DNA of 38,475 bases from IOR16 sp963521065 (GTDB lineage Bacteria; Bacillota; Clostridia; Peptostreptococcales; Anaerovoracaceae): positions 1-38,475 of the forward strand of contig CAUQTI010000027.1 in NCBI GenBank assembly GCA_963521065.1. The letters are read 5' to 3'. The notes under the pieces are model-generated. The model did no database searches. It was not told where the DNA came from and was given only the letters and a program-made list of their open reading frames with translations. Shown here in pieces: positions 15,201 to 25,494 of the stretch. Within the stretch, counting starts at the first letter, position 1, and every line of letters begins with the position of its first letter. The position numbers and the translations under genes are program-made.

Positions 15201-17204
15201 TTACCATATCTTAACACGTTTTTCCGGCGATATATACATTTTATCTCTACGATTGATTTCAGGGTATGCGATATAAAAAGCATCTGTGGCACTTAAAACT
15301 GCATTGACCCGAACCGTTGCCGGAGAATGTACATCTGTATAAAGGCGCCTTACCATTGCTTCATCTGTATACTTCGATGCCCATATCATCGCATATTGAC
15401 GGAATAATTTCCGGAGATTGTCCGCGTCGTTTCCCAGCATTGACGTGACACAGCTCAATGCTCCAAGATCCGCAATATTTTCATCCAAAGTCTGTATACC
15501 ATTTACTGCACACCCGTTACACGCTTCCTGTGCATTATAATAAGTAACCACACGCTCAGATAGGTCTTCAAAATGTGCTCTGTCCTGCGCAGTCCACCAG
15601 ATGTTATAATTTCCGTTTTCATCATAAAGCGAACCAGCAGAATCGAAAGCATGACTGATTTCATGTGCAATGATTGTTCCAATTCCGCCTAAGTTTGTAG
15701 AAAAATCTGCACTTGAATCATAAAATGGTGCCTGAATAATGGCTGCCGGAAAAACAATTTCATTTGCGGAAGCGTTGTAATACGCGTTCGCAGTTTGCGG
15801 CACCATTGACCAGCTTCTTTTATCCACCGAATGGCGCACTCTTTCACGGCAGATGAAACTACTGCTCTTACGCAAAGAAATTATATTATTTACTAAAGAA
15901 CCACCCTTCTCAGGCAATAGAACGACAGCCTGCGCATAATTATCCGGCCAAATCTCAGGATACCCAATTTTCAAATTTATGTGCTGCAATTTCTTAATCG
16001 CTGCTTTTTTCGTTTCTTTCGCCATCCAATCCAATTTTTGAATCCGCCGTTCATATTCATCCAGTATCTTCAAAGCCATCTCTTCTACTGCTACTTTATT
16101 TTTCTCTGAAAAATTCTTTTCCACATATAATTTCCCGAATTCAAATCCAAAAATACTCTGCGTAAGCTCACTCGCCAGCTTTTCATCTGTTTTTTTATTC
16201 GAAGCCCCATTCTGTATATTTACCCATTCCAGCCAAGTATCTCTGATTTCCGGCGTCAAACAAAATGCAAAATCATTCATCAGACAAAAAATAGAATAAT
16301 TCTTTAAAAGAGATAAATTTTTCTCTATGCAGTATGTATTGACCTTTTTTAATAATTTTTCTTCTGTAATGATATACGAATCTAAATCCCCGACACCCGC
16401 CACGTTGAGAAACTTCCTCATATCCATGTTGTTAAATAAATTATAAACCTCGTCCTTCGTGTATAACTGGTATATCTTATCCGGTCTATTGCATTCTGAC
16501 AGGGGAAGTGCACTGGAAGAAAGATCCTTTTGAAATGCAACGATTTCCTCTGCTGAGTATAACGCGATTGTCTCATCAAGTCCAGATTGCATTAATATCC
16601 TTTTTATATATTCCTTATAGGCACTCTGTATTGTACTCTGTGTCTTATCTTCAAGAATCTCTTTTCCCAACCCTAAATCAGAACGCTTAAAATAGCAAGC
16701 ATACTGCGCAGAGTCCTTCATATCCTCACTCCACTGTAGATTCATTAAACTACTGCTTCCAAGCTCTGCGTAAATCACAGCAATTGCATTAAAATATGAC
16801 TCTATATCTGCAGCATTGCGAATTCTATCCAAATACGCCTGTAATTCTCCAAATCCAATGTTGCTTCTTTTCTCCATATCCAGCGCGCTCAAATAGACTC
16901 CTAACATTTTCTGTTCTATGGAGCTCGATTGGAATTCTTCTTTTTCCGTGAGCAACTCTTGTAGTATTTGGTCTAAGGTTTCATATGAATTTTTTCTTAA
17001 TTCATAAAAATGGCTCCACCCCTCTGCATCCTCCGGAATCTGCCTGCTTTCCAGCTGATCATGGTTTATATACGCATAATAATCATTTCTCAAATCACCT
17101 TCTTCTACACTTCCTTTAAAAAAACATACGATAGAAACTATTCCCGTAACAATAAAAGTAATAATCAGAAAGAATATGATTAAAATATTTCGCTTCTTAT
17201 TCAC
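15201..17204 (-). CDS. Membrane-anchored M13 (neprilysin-like) zinc metallopeptidase
   Basis: 667 aa. A single hydrophobic anchor (residues 8-29) precedes a large extracellular ectodomain. The zinc site is complete: HEISH at 514-518 with the third ligand in ENIAD (575-579). The upstream NAYYNASANEIVFPA (473-487) is the substrate-binding motif of the family. The length and order fit bacterial PepO-like enzymes, which cut short peptides outside the cell. The start is a GTG (17202-17204) with AAAGGAG upstream. Co-transcribed with the AraC gene behind it. Whether it generates or destroys a signal peptide for that regulator is speculation. Confidence 0.94.
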   Translation of the reverse strand: MNKKRNILIIFFLIITFIVTGIVSIVCFFKGSVEEGDLRNDYYAYINHDQLESRQIPEDAEGWSHFYELRKNSYETLDQILQELLTEKEEFQSSSIEQKMLGVYLSALDMEKRSNIGFGELQAYLDRIRNAADIESYFNAIAVIYAELGSSSLMNLQWSEDMKDSAQYACYFKRSDLGLGKEILEDKTQSTIQSAYKEYIKRILMQSGLDETIALYSAEEIVAFQKDLSSSALPLSECNRPDKIYQLYTKDEVYNLFNNMDMRKFLNVAGVGDLDSYIITEEKLLKKVNTYCIEKNLSLLKNYSIFCLMNDFAFCLTPEIRDTWLEWVNIQNGASNKKTDEKLASELTQSIFGFEFGKLYVEKNFSEKNKVAVEEMALKILDEYERRIQKLDWMAKETKKAAIKKLQHINLKIGYPEIWPDNYAQAVVLLPEKGGSLVNNIISLRKSSSFICRERVRHSVDKRSWSMVPQTANAYYNASANEIVFPAAIIQAPFYDSSADFSTNLGGIGTIIAHEISHAFDSAGSLYDENGNYNIWWTAQDRAHFEDLSERVVTYYNAQEACNGCAVNGIQTLDENIADLGALSCVTSMLGNDADNLRKLFRQYAMIWASKYTDEAMVRRLYTDVHSPATVRVNAVLSATDAFYIAYPEINRRDKMYISPEKRVKIW

Positions 17205-17439
17205 ACCGTTTCTCCTTTATCTATTTTAGATTCAAAATAGTATATGCTTTTTCCGGCTTTCATACGCCGAACCATTGCTCATGGTTTTCTTTAAGGCGTA
17301 GTGCTTATAACAAAAAAATTACCAAATGTAAAAAATAACTAAGTATGCGGTCAATAAAGGGTAAGCTGTATAATAATAAAAGACTCTCTTAAACAGTATC
17401 AGCAGGTAACAATAAAATTATTTTTATAGAGTGATAAAA

Positions 17440-17468
17440 TGAGACTTTTTGAATGAATGAATCGTGTT
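17440..17468 (+). promoter_or_regulatory. ECF-type promoter candidate for the first sigma/anti-sigma operon
   Basis: TGAGAC followed by a T-run, a 17-base spacer and CGTGTT resembles ECF promoters of the TGAAAC-N16/17-CGTA kind. A start about seven bases later would give a very short leader to the GGAGG site at 17477. A separate TATAAT at 17369-17374 lacks a good -35 box. The remainder of 17205-17487 shows no gene. Confidence 0.4.
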
Positions 17469-17487
17469 GTATGTAGGAGGTGAGTTA

Positions 17488-18015
17488 ATGGAAGACAATT
17501 CTTTGTTACGTACGAATAAAGAATTGGCTGAAATGTACCAACGGAATGTAAATAGAGTTTATAAGCTGTGTTATATATACTTGAAAAACGCTGTTGATGC
17601 AGAGGACGCCGTTCAATCTGTATTCCTAAAATTGCTGCAATCGAATGTTTATTTCAATGACTATGAGCACGAGAAGGCCTGGTTTATCAGAACGACAAAA
17701 AACTATTGCAACGATATACTAAAATCTTGGTGGAAACGACAGCGTATTGATTTTGAAACCTTGCCAGATGTTGCTTCACACGATGAAGATAAGCAAGAGA
17801 AAGAAATAATTTCAAAGCTCCTTGCCCTCCCTGAAAAATATAGGGTGGTTTTACATCTTTATTATCTTGAAGAATATGCAGTAAAAGAAATAGCAACTCT
17901 TTTAGGACGCAACGAAAGTACTATCCGGTCACAACTGCAAAGGGGCCGTGAAAAACTCAAAATTGAATTAGGAGGTAAAGATTTTGAACAAAAAAATTGT
18001 GAACAGAATATCTGA
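17488..18015 (+). CDS. ECF-family RNA polymerase sigma factor
   Basis: 175 aa from the ATG at 17488-17490, chosen because AGGAGGTGA stands just upstream; the in-frame ATG at 17464 has no site. Region 2 (about 15-80) has VDAEDAVQSVFLKLL and YEHEKAWFIRTTKNYCND. Region 4 (about 105-160) has LPEKYRVVLHLYYLEEYAVKEIATLLGRNESTIRSQLQRGREKLK in outline. It directs RNA polymerase to a small extracytoplasmic-stress type regulon. It overlaps the next gene by 32 bases, the normal layout for a sigma factor and its membrane-bound inhibitor. Confidence 0.95.
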   Translation: MEDNSLLRTNKELAEMYQRNVNRVYKLCYIYLKNAVDAEDAVQSVFLKLLQSNVYFNDYEHEKAWFIRTTKNYCNDILKSWWKRQRIDFETLPDVASHDEDKQEKEIISKLLALPEKYRVVLHLYYLEEYAVKEIATLLGRNESTIRSQLQRGREKLKIELGGKDFEQKNCEQNI

Positions 18016-19024
18016 AATTCTTGACCCCACAGAAGAACAAAAAGAGCGAATGTTTAGCAATATATTAGACAAAAATGAAACTGCAAAGAAAAGAGGAATT
18101 TCTCAAATGGGACGATTTAAACCTGCATTAGTGGCCGCCGTAATGGCTGTCTGCTTAATTACCACAACAGCCTTTGCCTCTGTATATATGGGATTGGACA
18201 TTAATTTTCTTAATTTCCTAAAGCCTTCAAGCAATGAACAGGAGGAATACTTGACTAATGGAGCTTATATGGTTGATAAGCAAGTGGCAAATAAAAGTGG
18301 TACACTGGATATTAAACAGGTTATCGGTGACGGTAATTTGACCTATATCCTGATGGACTTTACCGCAAAGGAAGAAATCCCTTTAGATATGGCACGTTAC
18401 AGATTTGAAAATAATGATTTTAATGCTGACCAAAATTTTTACAGTATTGATTTCATTTCATTAAAAGATGAAAATACTACCGACAATAAAATTAGTATGA
18501 TAATGAGCGTAATGACAAAAAAATCCTTAATGGGTCAAAAAGTTGATTTAGAGCTTACTGATTTGCAAGGCGCAGATTCCGCCACTGGAGTATTTAATAC
18601 AATTATATCCGGTAAATGGAAAACCTCTTTTGAGTTAGATATTAAGGAATATTCAACTGATTATCAAGTAAACAAAGAGATAACAATATTTAACTATGCG
18701 GCCACAATAAAAAACATCTCCATTTCTCCGATTTCTATTGCAATAAAAATTGAGAGTCCATTCTTAGAAAAGATTAGTGAAGTCTCAAAGGGGGGCACGA
18801 AGATTGAAGAAAATAAATATCTAGATAACTATCCAGTTACAATTAACTATAATGACGGTACATCCGAAACAACAACAACTTTCAGCGGTATGCACTTGGC
18901 AGAGCATGGTATTGGCGAAATGCTAAATATAAAGACTTTTGAAAATGTGATAAACGATAAAGAAATAAAATCAATTTTATTCTTCAGTACGGAAATTCCG
19001 ATTAATTCTCTTACACAAAATTAA
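17984..19024 (+). CDS. Membrane-bound anti-sigma factor (DUF4179-type)
   Basis: 346 aa starting at a TTG (17984-17986) with AGGAGG eight bases upstream, inside the end of the sigma gene. A short cytoplasmic N-terminus (about 1-45) should bind the sigma factor, one membrane segment follows (about 47-66, PALVAAVMAVCLITTTAFAS), and the rest lies outside the cell. The layout and the sequence after the membrane segment resemble DUF4179 anti-sigma proteins. The external ~275 residues would be the sensor; the signal is unknown. A strong terminator follows at 19097. Confidence 0.85.
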   Translation: MNKKIVNRISEILDPTEEQKERMFSNILDKNETAKKRGISQMGRFKPALVAAVMAVCLITTTAFASVYMGLDINFLNFLKPSSNEQEEYLTNGAYMVDKQVANKSGTLDIKQVIGDGNLTYILMDFTAKEEIPLDMARYRFENNDFNADQNFYSIDFISLKDENTTDNKISMIMSVMTKKSLMGQKVDLELTDLQGADSATGVFNTIISGKWKTSFELDIKEYSTDYQVNKEITIFNYAATIKNISISPISIAIKIESPFLEKISEVSKGGTKIEENKYLDNYPVTINYNDGTSETTTTFSGMHLAEHGIGEMLNIKTFENVINDKEIKSILFFSTEIPINSLTQN

Positions 19025-19095
19025 TGTATTATGTAACTTTACTATTTTGGAGATTGCAAAAGCCGTTGCTTTAGCGGTTAGTATCCTACTCAGTT

Positions 19096-19136
19096 AAAAA
19101 AACGCATGCAAAGCAAATGCCTTTCATGCGTTTTTT
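19096..19136 (+). terminator. Terminator of the first sigma/anti-sigma operon
   Basis: AAAAAACGCATG pairs with CATGCGTTTTTT, with an inner AAAG/CTTT extension. The T-run makes it intrinsic on the plus strand, and the A-run makes it potentially bidirectional. Confidence 0.88.
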
Positions 19137-19189
19137 AATACACCCTTTTTGCTAAAAGAGGTCACCTTCACTCTAAATATTGAAAAGTA

Positions 19190-19241
19190 AAATCAAGAAT
19201 CGCCAGAACCGACATTTGCCGGAACTGGCGATTCTTGATTT
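19190..19241 (-). terminator. Terminator of the large SLH/GLUG protein gene
   Basis: A perfect 17-bp stem, AAATCAAGAATCGCCAG / CTGGCGATTCTTGATTT, with a loop that can form a small inner CCG/CGG pair. On the minus strand it is followed by TTTTACTTTT. It lies 55 bases past the stop at 19296. Confidence 0.85.
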
Positions 19242-19295
19242 AGAGACTTATTTTACAGCCCCTTTTTTCTTGTCTCTAACGAAACTCTATCTTTT

Positions 19296-22200
19296 TTATT
19301 GCTGAACTTCTATGAAGCGTTTCATCATTTGTGCAATTTCTGCTCTTGTAGCATTTCCTTTCGGATCCAGAATACCGCTTCCTTTTCCGTTTATAATTTT
19401 TTGTTGGAATGCCCAGTTCATCGATTCCTTTGCCCATGAGGAAATCTGATTGAAGTCACTCATAGCTTCTATTTCTGATTTTTCTTCCGTCACGGCTTGA
19501 TTTTTAAATTTAGCATACTGATGAAGCATTACTGCAACTTGTTCTCTTGTGAGATTTGCGGCGGGCATAAATGAAGCTTCACTCATCCCTTTTACAATTC
19601 CCTGCTCGGACGCCCAAGTAACAGCGGCACCGTACCATGCAGATTTTTCAACATCTTTGAACGTGCTTTCTTTGTTTACTTCTGGCTTTCCCTGTGCATT
19701 ATACAGGATTGTTGCCATCATTGCGCGCGTCGTTTTATCATTTGGCTTAAATGCTTCCGCACTTACTCCGTTCATCAAATTATTTTTCACCGCATACTCT
19801 ACTGCTTCCGCATACCATGCGCCAGTCTTTACATCATTAAAGTTCAATGATGCTTCATACGCTACGGTGTAATAAGAAAAGTGATTTGTTGAAAATTGAA
19901 CGTTTCCCTTGCTATATCCCGCATCTTCCATCTCCGTCACAGTGCCGTCACTGCTGATATGGTACACTTTGAGTCCTTCTGCTTTTTCACCTGCTTGGAG
20001 CGTATATGGAATGGAAACAGTCACTTTCCCCGCAAATTCTGTAATTTCTTTTCCTCCGATTTGCATTGTGAGATCAAACAATGGACGGTTTCCAATTTTT
20101 GCTCCCAGCTGGTTTCTCTTATTCGGAGTAACTTTTTCATTCTCTAAGAAAGATTTCTTCATATCCGCTTTCTCAGCGGTTATTTTCAGATTACCCTTAG
20201 TGTTTTCTGCAAGCTTCTTCATTGTCTCCTGATCTATACTGAGAGTAGCAATCGGCATCTTTACGATTACTGCATCTACCTTGCCACTCAGCTGTGCAAC
20301 TGACGCTTCTGGAATAATCGTCTCTACCTTCGAAGCAGAAGAATCCGCTTTTACCTCTATCTCTACTTTTTTGGTTCCGGAGTTTTTTTCTAAAACCTCT
20401 TTGATTGCAGAAGAAACTGCCTTATCGGATACGGTTACATTCGCTATGCCCCCGTTATTCGTCTTGGCTTCGACTTCTACTTTTCCATTTGAGCCGCTTG
20501 TGCTTTCTTTTTCTGTCGACGTTCCGGATGAGCTGCCTCCGCCAGAAGAACCGCCGCCGGACGTATTTTTAACCGGGTTTACTTCAACGGTAATCACCTT
20601 CACTAACGGATTCTCAGGAAGTGCATCCGGAGGCAAGGTGCCCATATAAGCATCGTACTCCGTATTATAAGAAAGTTTTGCCGTGAGCTTTACGATAGTC
20701 TTGATATTTGGTCTTGTGATTTCTGTTTTATATACTGCATTAAAATTTGTTTCAGCACTGGATACCGTATAGCTTGGAATTTTGATTACCTCTGGATGAT
20801 CTGATATCCATTCCGCATTGATTTCAGCCATAGGATACAGGTCTTCATCTACATCCAATTCATTTGGCAGCAGGAGTGCTGTTTGTACGTCGCTGCTTGT
20901 CAGGTTCTTTCCCTTTATTTTATCGAAATCAATTGTACTTCCCAGCTCTTGCAGATATTCTGCTTTTGTCTTTAAATGTGCCGGAACGGGAATGCTGACC
21001 ACATGCTCTTGTATCTGCGTTCCAATTGTCAGCTTAAACGTAACCTCGCCAATTGATTCATTCTCACTGTAAGTAATGACTCCATCAGACGCAATCGCGT
21101 CGTTAGAAGACTTCTCTAACGTAATTTTCACTTCTGAATTATCTGCCTCTATTTTCGCTTTTGATAAAATATTTGTATCCAATTTCTTAGATTTTACATA
21201 ATAACCTTGCTCGTATTGTGCATCAAATCCATCATATTCAGAAGGTGTAAGTGCCGCAGATGTCAGCTTTGCCTTGACTGCATCCAATGCTTTTTCCGCC
21301 TCATCCTCTGTTAAAGCAGGAACCTGTACGGTAAATACTTTTTCTTCGCTCACATCACCGCAAGATATTTCAGCAGTCAATTTTACGGTATGTGCCTGCG
21401 CATCTCGGATAATTTTTCCACCCTCCGTTACAACAGACGGTGTATCAGAGCTCCAGTTGATTACAGTTTTTCCGCTGTCCCCCTGTTCTTTTAAGGTTAA
21501 AGATGTACCGGACGGCGTGCCGTCTGCGTTCAATTCGCTGATCTCCAACGCCGCTTTATCCTGCGCTACCAATTCTCGTCTTTCTGTTTCTGTCATAATT
21601 CCGGATACAGTCACCTTGCACCATGCCGGATACAAGACTTTTCCCTCACAGGCATTGTCTGACATGATAAAGAATGTCCCATTTTCCGTAAAGTTTAATG
21701 TGAACTCTCCCTTAGAATCCGTCTGTACAATTGATACAATCTTGTTCGCTGAAAGTTCTCCCTCTTGATTCATAACTCCAACTCGCACATTTTTAGCCGG
21801 TGTCGCTTCCGCCTCACCAAATCCAGGTGCCCTTACCAGCTTTAAAGTAAGCGTGCCATGTGTTACATTTGTATCGAAAAGATAGCTCCCATCCTTTTGA
21901 AAATCAGCAGTGGCCGCTCCATTCCAGTCTCCATAGTAATAGAGATATACCACATCACCGTTTTTCAGCTGTGCGCCGTCAGCCATATCGGAGCTATATG
22001 CGCCGTTGATATAATGGCCAAAATAAGTATCTTTTCCGTTGCCGTGCGTAAAGAGCTTTGTCAATCCCTTGTTCATATAATCCGATGCCGTATCTTTTGT
22101 AAACGCATCTGCGTATTTTTGCTTATGCGCCATCACCGCGGCATCTAAAACAGTAGGGATTTCTGACTTTTCTCCCATCCCAAATTGTGCGGCGTATCCA

Positions 22201-25200
22201 GCCTCTACCGTCATGGGAACAGGCTGTACCTCAAAGACTCCGTCATAGGAAAATGCCACAGTGATTTCTGCACTGCTGCCGCCCGGCTCCGGTGCTCCAT
22301 CGCTACCCTTTACTGTATAGGTGGCATTTACTTCATTTTTATATAAATCCTTAAACGTTTTATAGGTTTCTTTGTCCTCATTAGATGCGGTATCCGCAGC
22401 TCCATATTTTGCCCAATACCTGCCTAATTGTGAATGGGTCAGCCATGCAGTGATACTGATTTCTTTATCCTCTGGCACAGTTCCTTGCAATTTCAAAGTC
22501 TCGTTTGCAATTACTTTTTCCATGCTGGACTTAAAAGTACGATACCCTCCGCTATACACTTTCATCGGGTCATATCCCGGAAATTCATCAGCGACTAAGT
22601 AGCTGTCAAAGAGATTTGAGCTGATGTCATTGCTGAATACCGCGACTTCCTCTTTCATTGTTACATTCCGGAAAGGAGAAAGGCTTTCCGTTATATTATC
22701 TGTGGTGTTCTTTGTATCTCGCAATAGTGCCGCGGCGTATCCGTCTTTCGCCTGGCTCATAAGCTTTTTTGCATCCGTAACGGCAGATTCAAGCTCCTGC
22801 TGCTCCCACGGCACAATCCGGAAGGTAAGTGTCTTGCTTGCAGTAACACTCTTATCATCCACCTTGCTCATGGTAATTGTCACGCGGGCTGTTGCAGTAG
22901 CTTGCCCCGGCAGTGGCCGATATACATTGATTTTCGGATAAAGCGGCTCGACATACTGCGCATTCTCCACACTGAGTGTAAAATCGTAGTTACGCCGTGT
23001 ACTGCTTTCTGAATCCGGGTCAGTAATCGCTGTCGCAAATTCCAGTCCTGATGCAGCATCAAACCAATCTCTGGAATGCTTTGGCACCATGACATCGCCA
23101 CGAACCGCCCCTGTAACCTTTTCTCCCGTTTCTGCCAATGTAATGCAGTCCTCTGTATAATGCTTGTCCAGCATCGCCTGCATTTTTTCCTGCTCTGAAA
23201 GAGATGCTCCATCTCCTTTGACGTTCAGAGTAATCGTTTTTTCTGCGACGATTTCCTGCGCTTTTGTGTTTACCGCTGAAACGGTGAGTACAACCTCACG
23301 ATCCTGCGATTGTGCCCTCACAGTTGCTGAAACCGGTGTGTCACTTCCAACCTCACCTTTTCCAATTTGGATGGCGGTGGTATCGCTGCTTTTCCATGTA
23401 AGATTTGCCAGCAAGCTTCCTCCTGCATCCCTCACACGCACCGGCAAGCTCAAAGTTTCTGTAACCGCCTGCTCATCTGTATTGCTTCCTTTTATACTTT
23501 CCCAAGTGATTGTATTCAACACTGCCTCTTGGAGCCAGCCCTTTACTTTTTCCTTATCCCAATCCAAGCGCGCTTTTACAGTGATTTCTTCTTTCGCTCC
23601 ACCTTTGGAGAGCTTCAATTTAATATTCTCTACAAAGACGTATTCTGGACTGTACCCAAGTGTAGATGGCGCTTGGTAAAAATATGAAATTTCTCCGTCA
23701 GATGCAATTCCTCCCACATTTTCTTTTGCCGGAGTACCCGGGTCAAGCACTTCTACAGAAATTCCCGTAATTTCTTTTTTTTCTAAAATGCGGCGCACAT
23801 ATGCCGCAAAGTTGGTATCCGTTCCGTTTTCCGGAGCAAAGAGCGTCGGAAGTGCCGCAGCTGCCGCTTTCACTGCTTCCTCATCATCGCTGCTGCTTAC
23901 CGCTGCTACGATAAAGGTAAATGCCTTTGTTTTCTCAATTCCATTCTTTTCTACAGTTGCAGTTAGGGTAACGCTTGTATTCACATTTTGAGGAGTAATC
24001 GTGCCATTTGCGGAAAGGACTGCTTCATTATCCGACTCCCATGAAATCGAAGTTCCATTTTCTCCCGAAGCTGGCAGCGTGAGATTCTCTGTTAATGGCG
24101 TCTGCGTCTGAAAGCTTAACGCTTCTACAGCTCCATTTACTGCATCTTCATCACTCATCTCTGCGTTTTGCCATTGGTGCACAGGATACGCGCCAGAAAC
24201 GGCTGTAAATTTTGAATCCTGAGGTGGGTTTTCGCCGTTGACCAATGCAACAAAATCCGCGCTTTGCATATCAGAAGCAGCTTTGGCTTCATTTTGACCA
24301 AAAACTGCAGCGGTTCCTCCAAAGCCCTTCTCCGTTGAAGTATCCAGCCAGTAGCAAGCATCACAGGAAGGTTCTCCTTCACTACCTGTAATCCCATCCT
24401 GAACTCCCGCAAGTGCACCAATGCTTCCGCCTCCGGCGATGCTTCCAAGATTAAAGCTATTCTTTAAAGTAACACTCTTGTAAGCATAGCCCAAAAGGCC
24501 TCCAACATATTTTTCTGAAGCATTGACGTTAATAGTTCCAATATTATAGCAGTAGCTGACATCGGTAAATTGAGCATATCCGACAATACCGCCTGTCTGT
24601 TTTTTCCCGTTTACTTTTCCGGCATTAAAAGACCCTACGATTTGTCCCTCGGAACCATTGCTTCCTTTTGTACCTCCTACAATGCCGCCTACCGTCGTCC
24701 CATCTTTTGCACTCACGTTCACATAATTTGCACAGTTAATAATCTTACTTTTAGAATTAGCACAGCCGGCAATGCCACCCGCATAGCTTGCTCCGCCTGC
24801 ATTGGTAGAAATTTCTCCTCCTACAATCAGGTTTTTCACAATACCGTCAGTACCGAGATTTCCAATAAATCCGAGGTACTTTGCACTCTCGGTGCTCTTG
24901 ATATAAATGCCACTTACGGTATGTCCCTGCCCATTAAAAGTCCCGATATAAGCAAGGTTCTGTGAGCCAATCGGCGTCCATTGCTTGCTTTCACTTCCTT
25001 CTAAATCGATATCCGCTTCAAGCACTGCGCAGAGAGTATTGTCTTTTATCACTTCCTGTGAAAACCAAGCCAATTCCTCCGCCGTGCTTATCCTATAAGG
25101 GGTTCCTTGCGTACCATCCCCAGAGGACGGCTCGCACATCATATCAAAAGAAAACGATTTTTCACTATCTGCATAAACATTTGTTAAACTAAAACCAGGT

Positions 25201-25280
25201 ACAGAAAATCCAGTGAGGATTAAGGCAAGAACTAAAAACCATGCCACCCGTTTTTTTGCTTTTTTCATTTCAAAAAACAT
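19296..25280 (-). CDS. Giant SLH-anchored surface protein with GLUG repeats, Ig-like domains and DUF4430-like module
   Basis: 1994 aa, secreted. Signal peptide 1-38 (ends in VYA). GLUG-type repeats at about 100-300 (YAGGIAGCAN, VGGIVGGTKG, TGGIVGYAQF, VGGLLGYAYK). Several bacterial Ig-like segments lie at about 370-830 and 1230-1560, with the SWESDNEAVLSANGTITP pattern. A DUF4430 (transcobalamin-like) module spans about 1020-1117: TVLDAAVMAHKQKY, FGHYING and LKNGDVVYLYYYGD. After a Gly/Ser linker (1574-1587) and a beta-rich domain (1600-1808), three SLH domains (about 1812-1990) bind the cell-wall polymer. GAAGGAG precedes the ATG. A cobalamin riboswitch and tandem terminators stand ahead of the gene, so expression should fall when B12 is plentiful. 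Surface capture of corrinoids is inferred, not shown. Confidence 0.9.
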   Translation of the reverse strand: MFFEMKKAKKRVAWFLVLALILTGFSVPGFSLTNVYADSEKSFSFDMMCEPSSGDGTQGTPYRISTAEELAWFSQEVIKDNTLCAVLEADIDLEGSESKQWTPIGSQNLAYIGTFNGQGHTVSGIYIKSTESAKYLGFIGNLGTDGIVKNLIVGGEISTNAGGASYAGGIAGCANSKSKIINCANYVNVSAKDGTTVGGIVGGTKGSNGSEGQIVGSFNAGKVNGKKQTGGIVGYAQFTDVSYCYNIGTINVNASEKYVGGLLGYAYKSVTLKNSFNLGSIAGGGSIGALAGVQDGITGSEGEPSCDACYWLDTSTEKGFGGTAAVFGQNEAKAASDMQSADFVALVNGENPPQDSKFTAVSGAYPVHQWQNAEMSDEDAVNGAVEALSFQTQTPLTENLTLPASGENGTSISWESDNEAVLSANGTITPQNVNTSVTLTATVEKNGIEKTKAFTFIVAAVSSSDDEEAVKAAAAALPTLFAPENGTDTNFAAYVRRILEKKEITGISVEVLDPGTPAKENVGGIASDGEISYFYQAPSTLGYSPEYVFVENIKLKLSKGGAKEEITVKARLDWDKEKVKGWLQEAVLNTITWESIKGSNTDEQAVTETLSLPVRVRDAGGSLLANLTWKSSDTTAIQIGKGEVGSDTPVSATVRAQSQDREVVLTVSAVNTKAQEIVAEKTITLNVKGDGASLSEQEKMQAMLDKHYTEDCITLAETGEKVTGAVRGDVMVPKHSRDWFDAASGLEFATAITDPDSESSTRRNYDFTLSVENAQYVEPLYPKINVYRPLPGQATATARVTITMSKVDDKSVTASKTLTFRIVPWEQQELESAVTDAKKLMSQAKDGYAAALLRDTKNTTDNITESLSPFRNVTMKEEVAVFSNDISSNLFDSYLVADEFPGYDPMKVYSGGYRTFKSSMEKVIANETLKLQGTVPEDKEISITAWLTHSQLGRYWAKYGAADTASNEDKETYKTFKDLYKNEVNATYTVKGSDGAPEPGGSSAEITVAFSYDGVFEVQPVPMTVEAGYAAQFGMGEKSEIPTVLDAAVMAHKQKYADAFTKDTASDYMNKGLTKLFTHGNGKDTYFGHYINGAYSSDMADGAQLKNGDVVYLYYYGDWNGAATADFQKDGSYLFDTNVTHGTLTLKLVRAPGFGEAEATPAKNVRVGVMNQEGELSANKIVSIVQTDSKGEFTLNFTENGTFFIMSDNACEGKVLYPAWCKVTVSGIMTETERRELVAQDKAALEISELNADGTPSGTSLTLKEQGDSGKTVINWSSDTPSVVTEGGKIIRDAQAHTVKLTAEISCGDVSEEKVFTVQVPALTEDEAEKALDAVKAKLTSAALTPSEYDGFDAQYEQGYYVKSKKLDTNILSKAKIEADNSEVKITLEKSSNDAIASDGVITYSENESIGEVTFKLTIGTQIQEHVVSIPVPAHLKTKAEYLQELGSTIDFDKIKGKNLTSSDVQTALLLPNELDVDEDLYPMAEINAEWISDHPEVIKIPSYTVSSAETNFNAVYKTEITRPNIKTIVKLTAKLSYNTEYDAYMGTLPPDALPENPLVKVITVEVNPVKNTSGGGSSGGGSSSGTSTEKESTSGSNGKVEVEAKTNNGGIANVTVSDKAVSSAIKEVLEKNSGTKKVEIEVKADSSASKVETIIPEASVAQLSGKVDAVIVKMPIATLSIDQETMKKLAENTKGNLKITAEKADMKKSFLENEKVTPNKRNQLGAKIGNRPLFDLTMQIGGKEITEFAGKVTVSIPYTLQAGEKAEGLKVYHISSDGTVTEMEDAGYSKGNVQFSTNHFSYYTVAYEASLNFNDVKTGAWYAEAVEYAVKNNLMNGVSAEAFKPNDKTTRAMMATILYNAQGKPEVNKESTFKDVEKSAWYGAAVTWASEQGIVKGMSEASFMPAANLTREQVAVMLHQYAKFKNQAVTEEKSEIEAMSDFNQISSWAKESMNWAFQQKIINGKGSGILDPKGNATRAEIAQMMKRFIEVQQ

Positions 25281-25377
25281 TACTTTTTCTCCTTCTTCTT
25301 TTATATCTATATCATCGCCTACTGCGTTATTGCTTATAAAAACAGCATTGCTGAAACGATTCTTTTAGGAAAATAAA

Positions 25378-25394
25378 AAATGTGGCTTCGCCAC
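25378..25394 (-). terminator. Second, short terminator hairpin of riboswitch leader 1
   Basis: GTGGC-N3-GCCAC followed on the minus strand by ATTTTTTATTTT. It comes directly after the main riboswitch terminator, giving two in tandem. Confidence 0.65.
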
Positions 25395-25403
25395 GATGCC
25401 AAA

Positions 25404-25441
25404 TAAAAAAACTGTAGTACTTAACATACTACAGTCCGTTT
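25404..25441 (-). terminator. Expression-platform terminator of cobalamin riboswitch 1
   Basis: ACTGTAGTA (25411-25419) pairs with TACTACAGT (25427-25435). On the minus strand the stem is followed by seven T and then ATTT. The same stem recurs at the matching place in riboswitch leader 2. Confidence 0.88.
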
Positions 25442-25494
25442 TTTCTGCATATAAAAATTATGATATATCGCATATAAATGCTACGCTAGTATAA

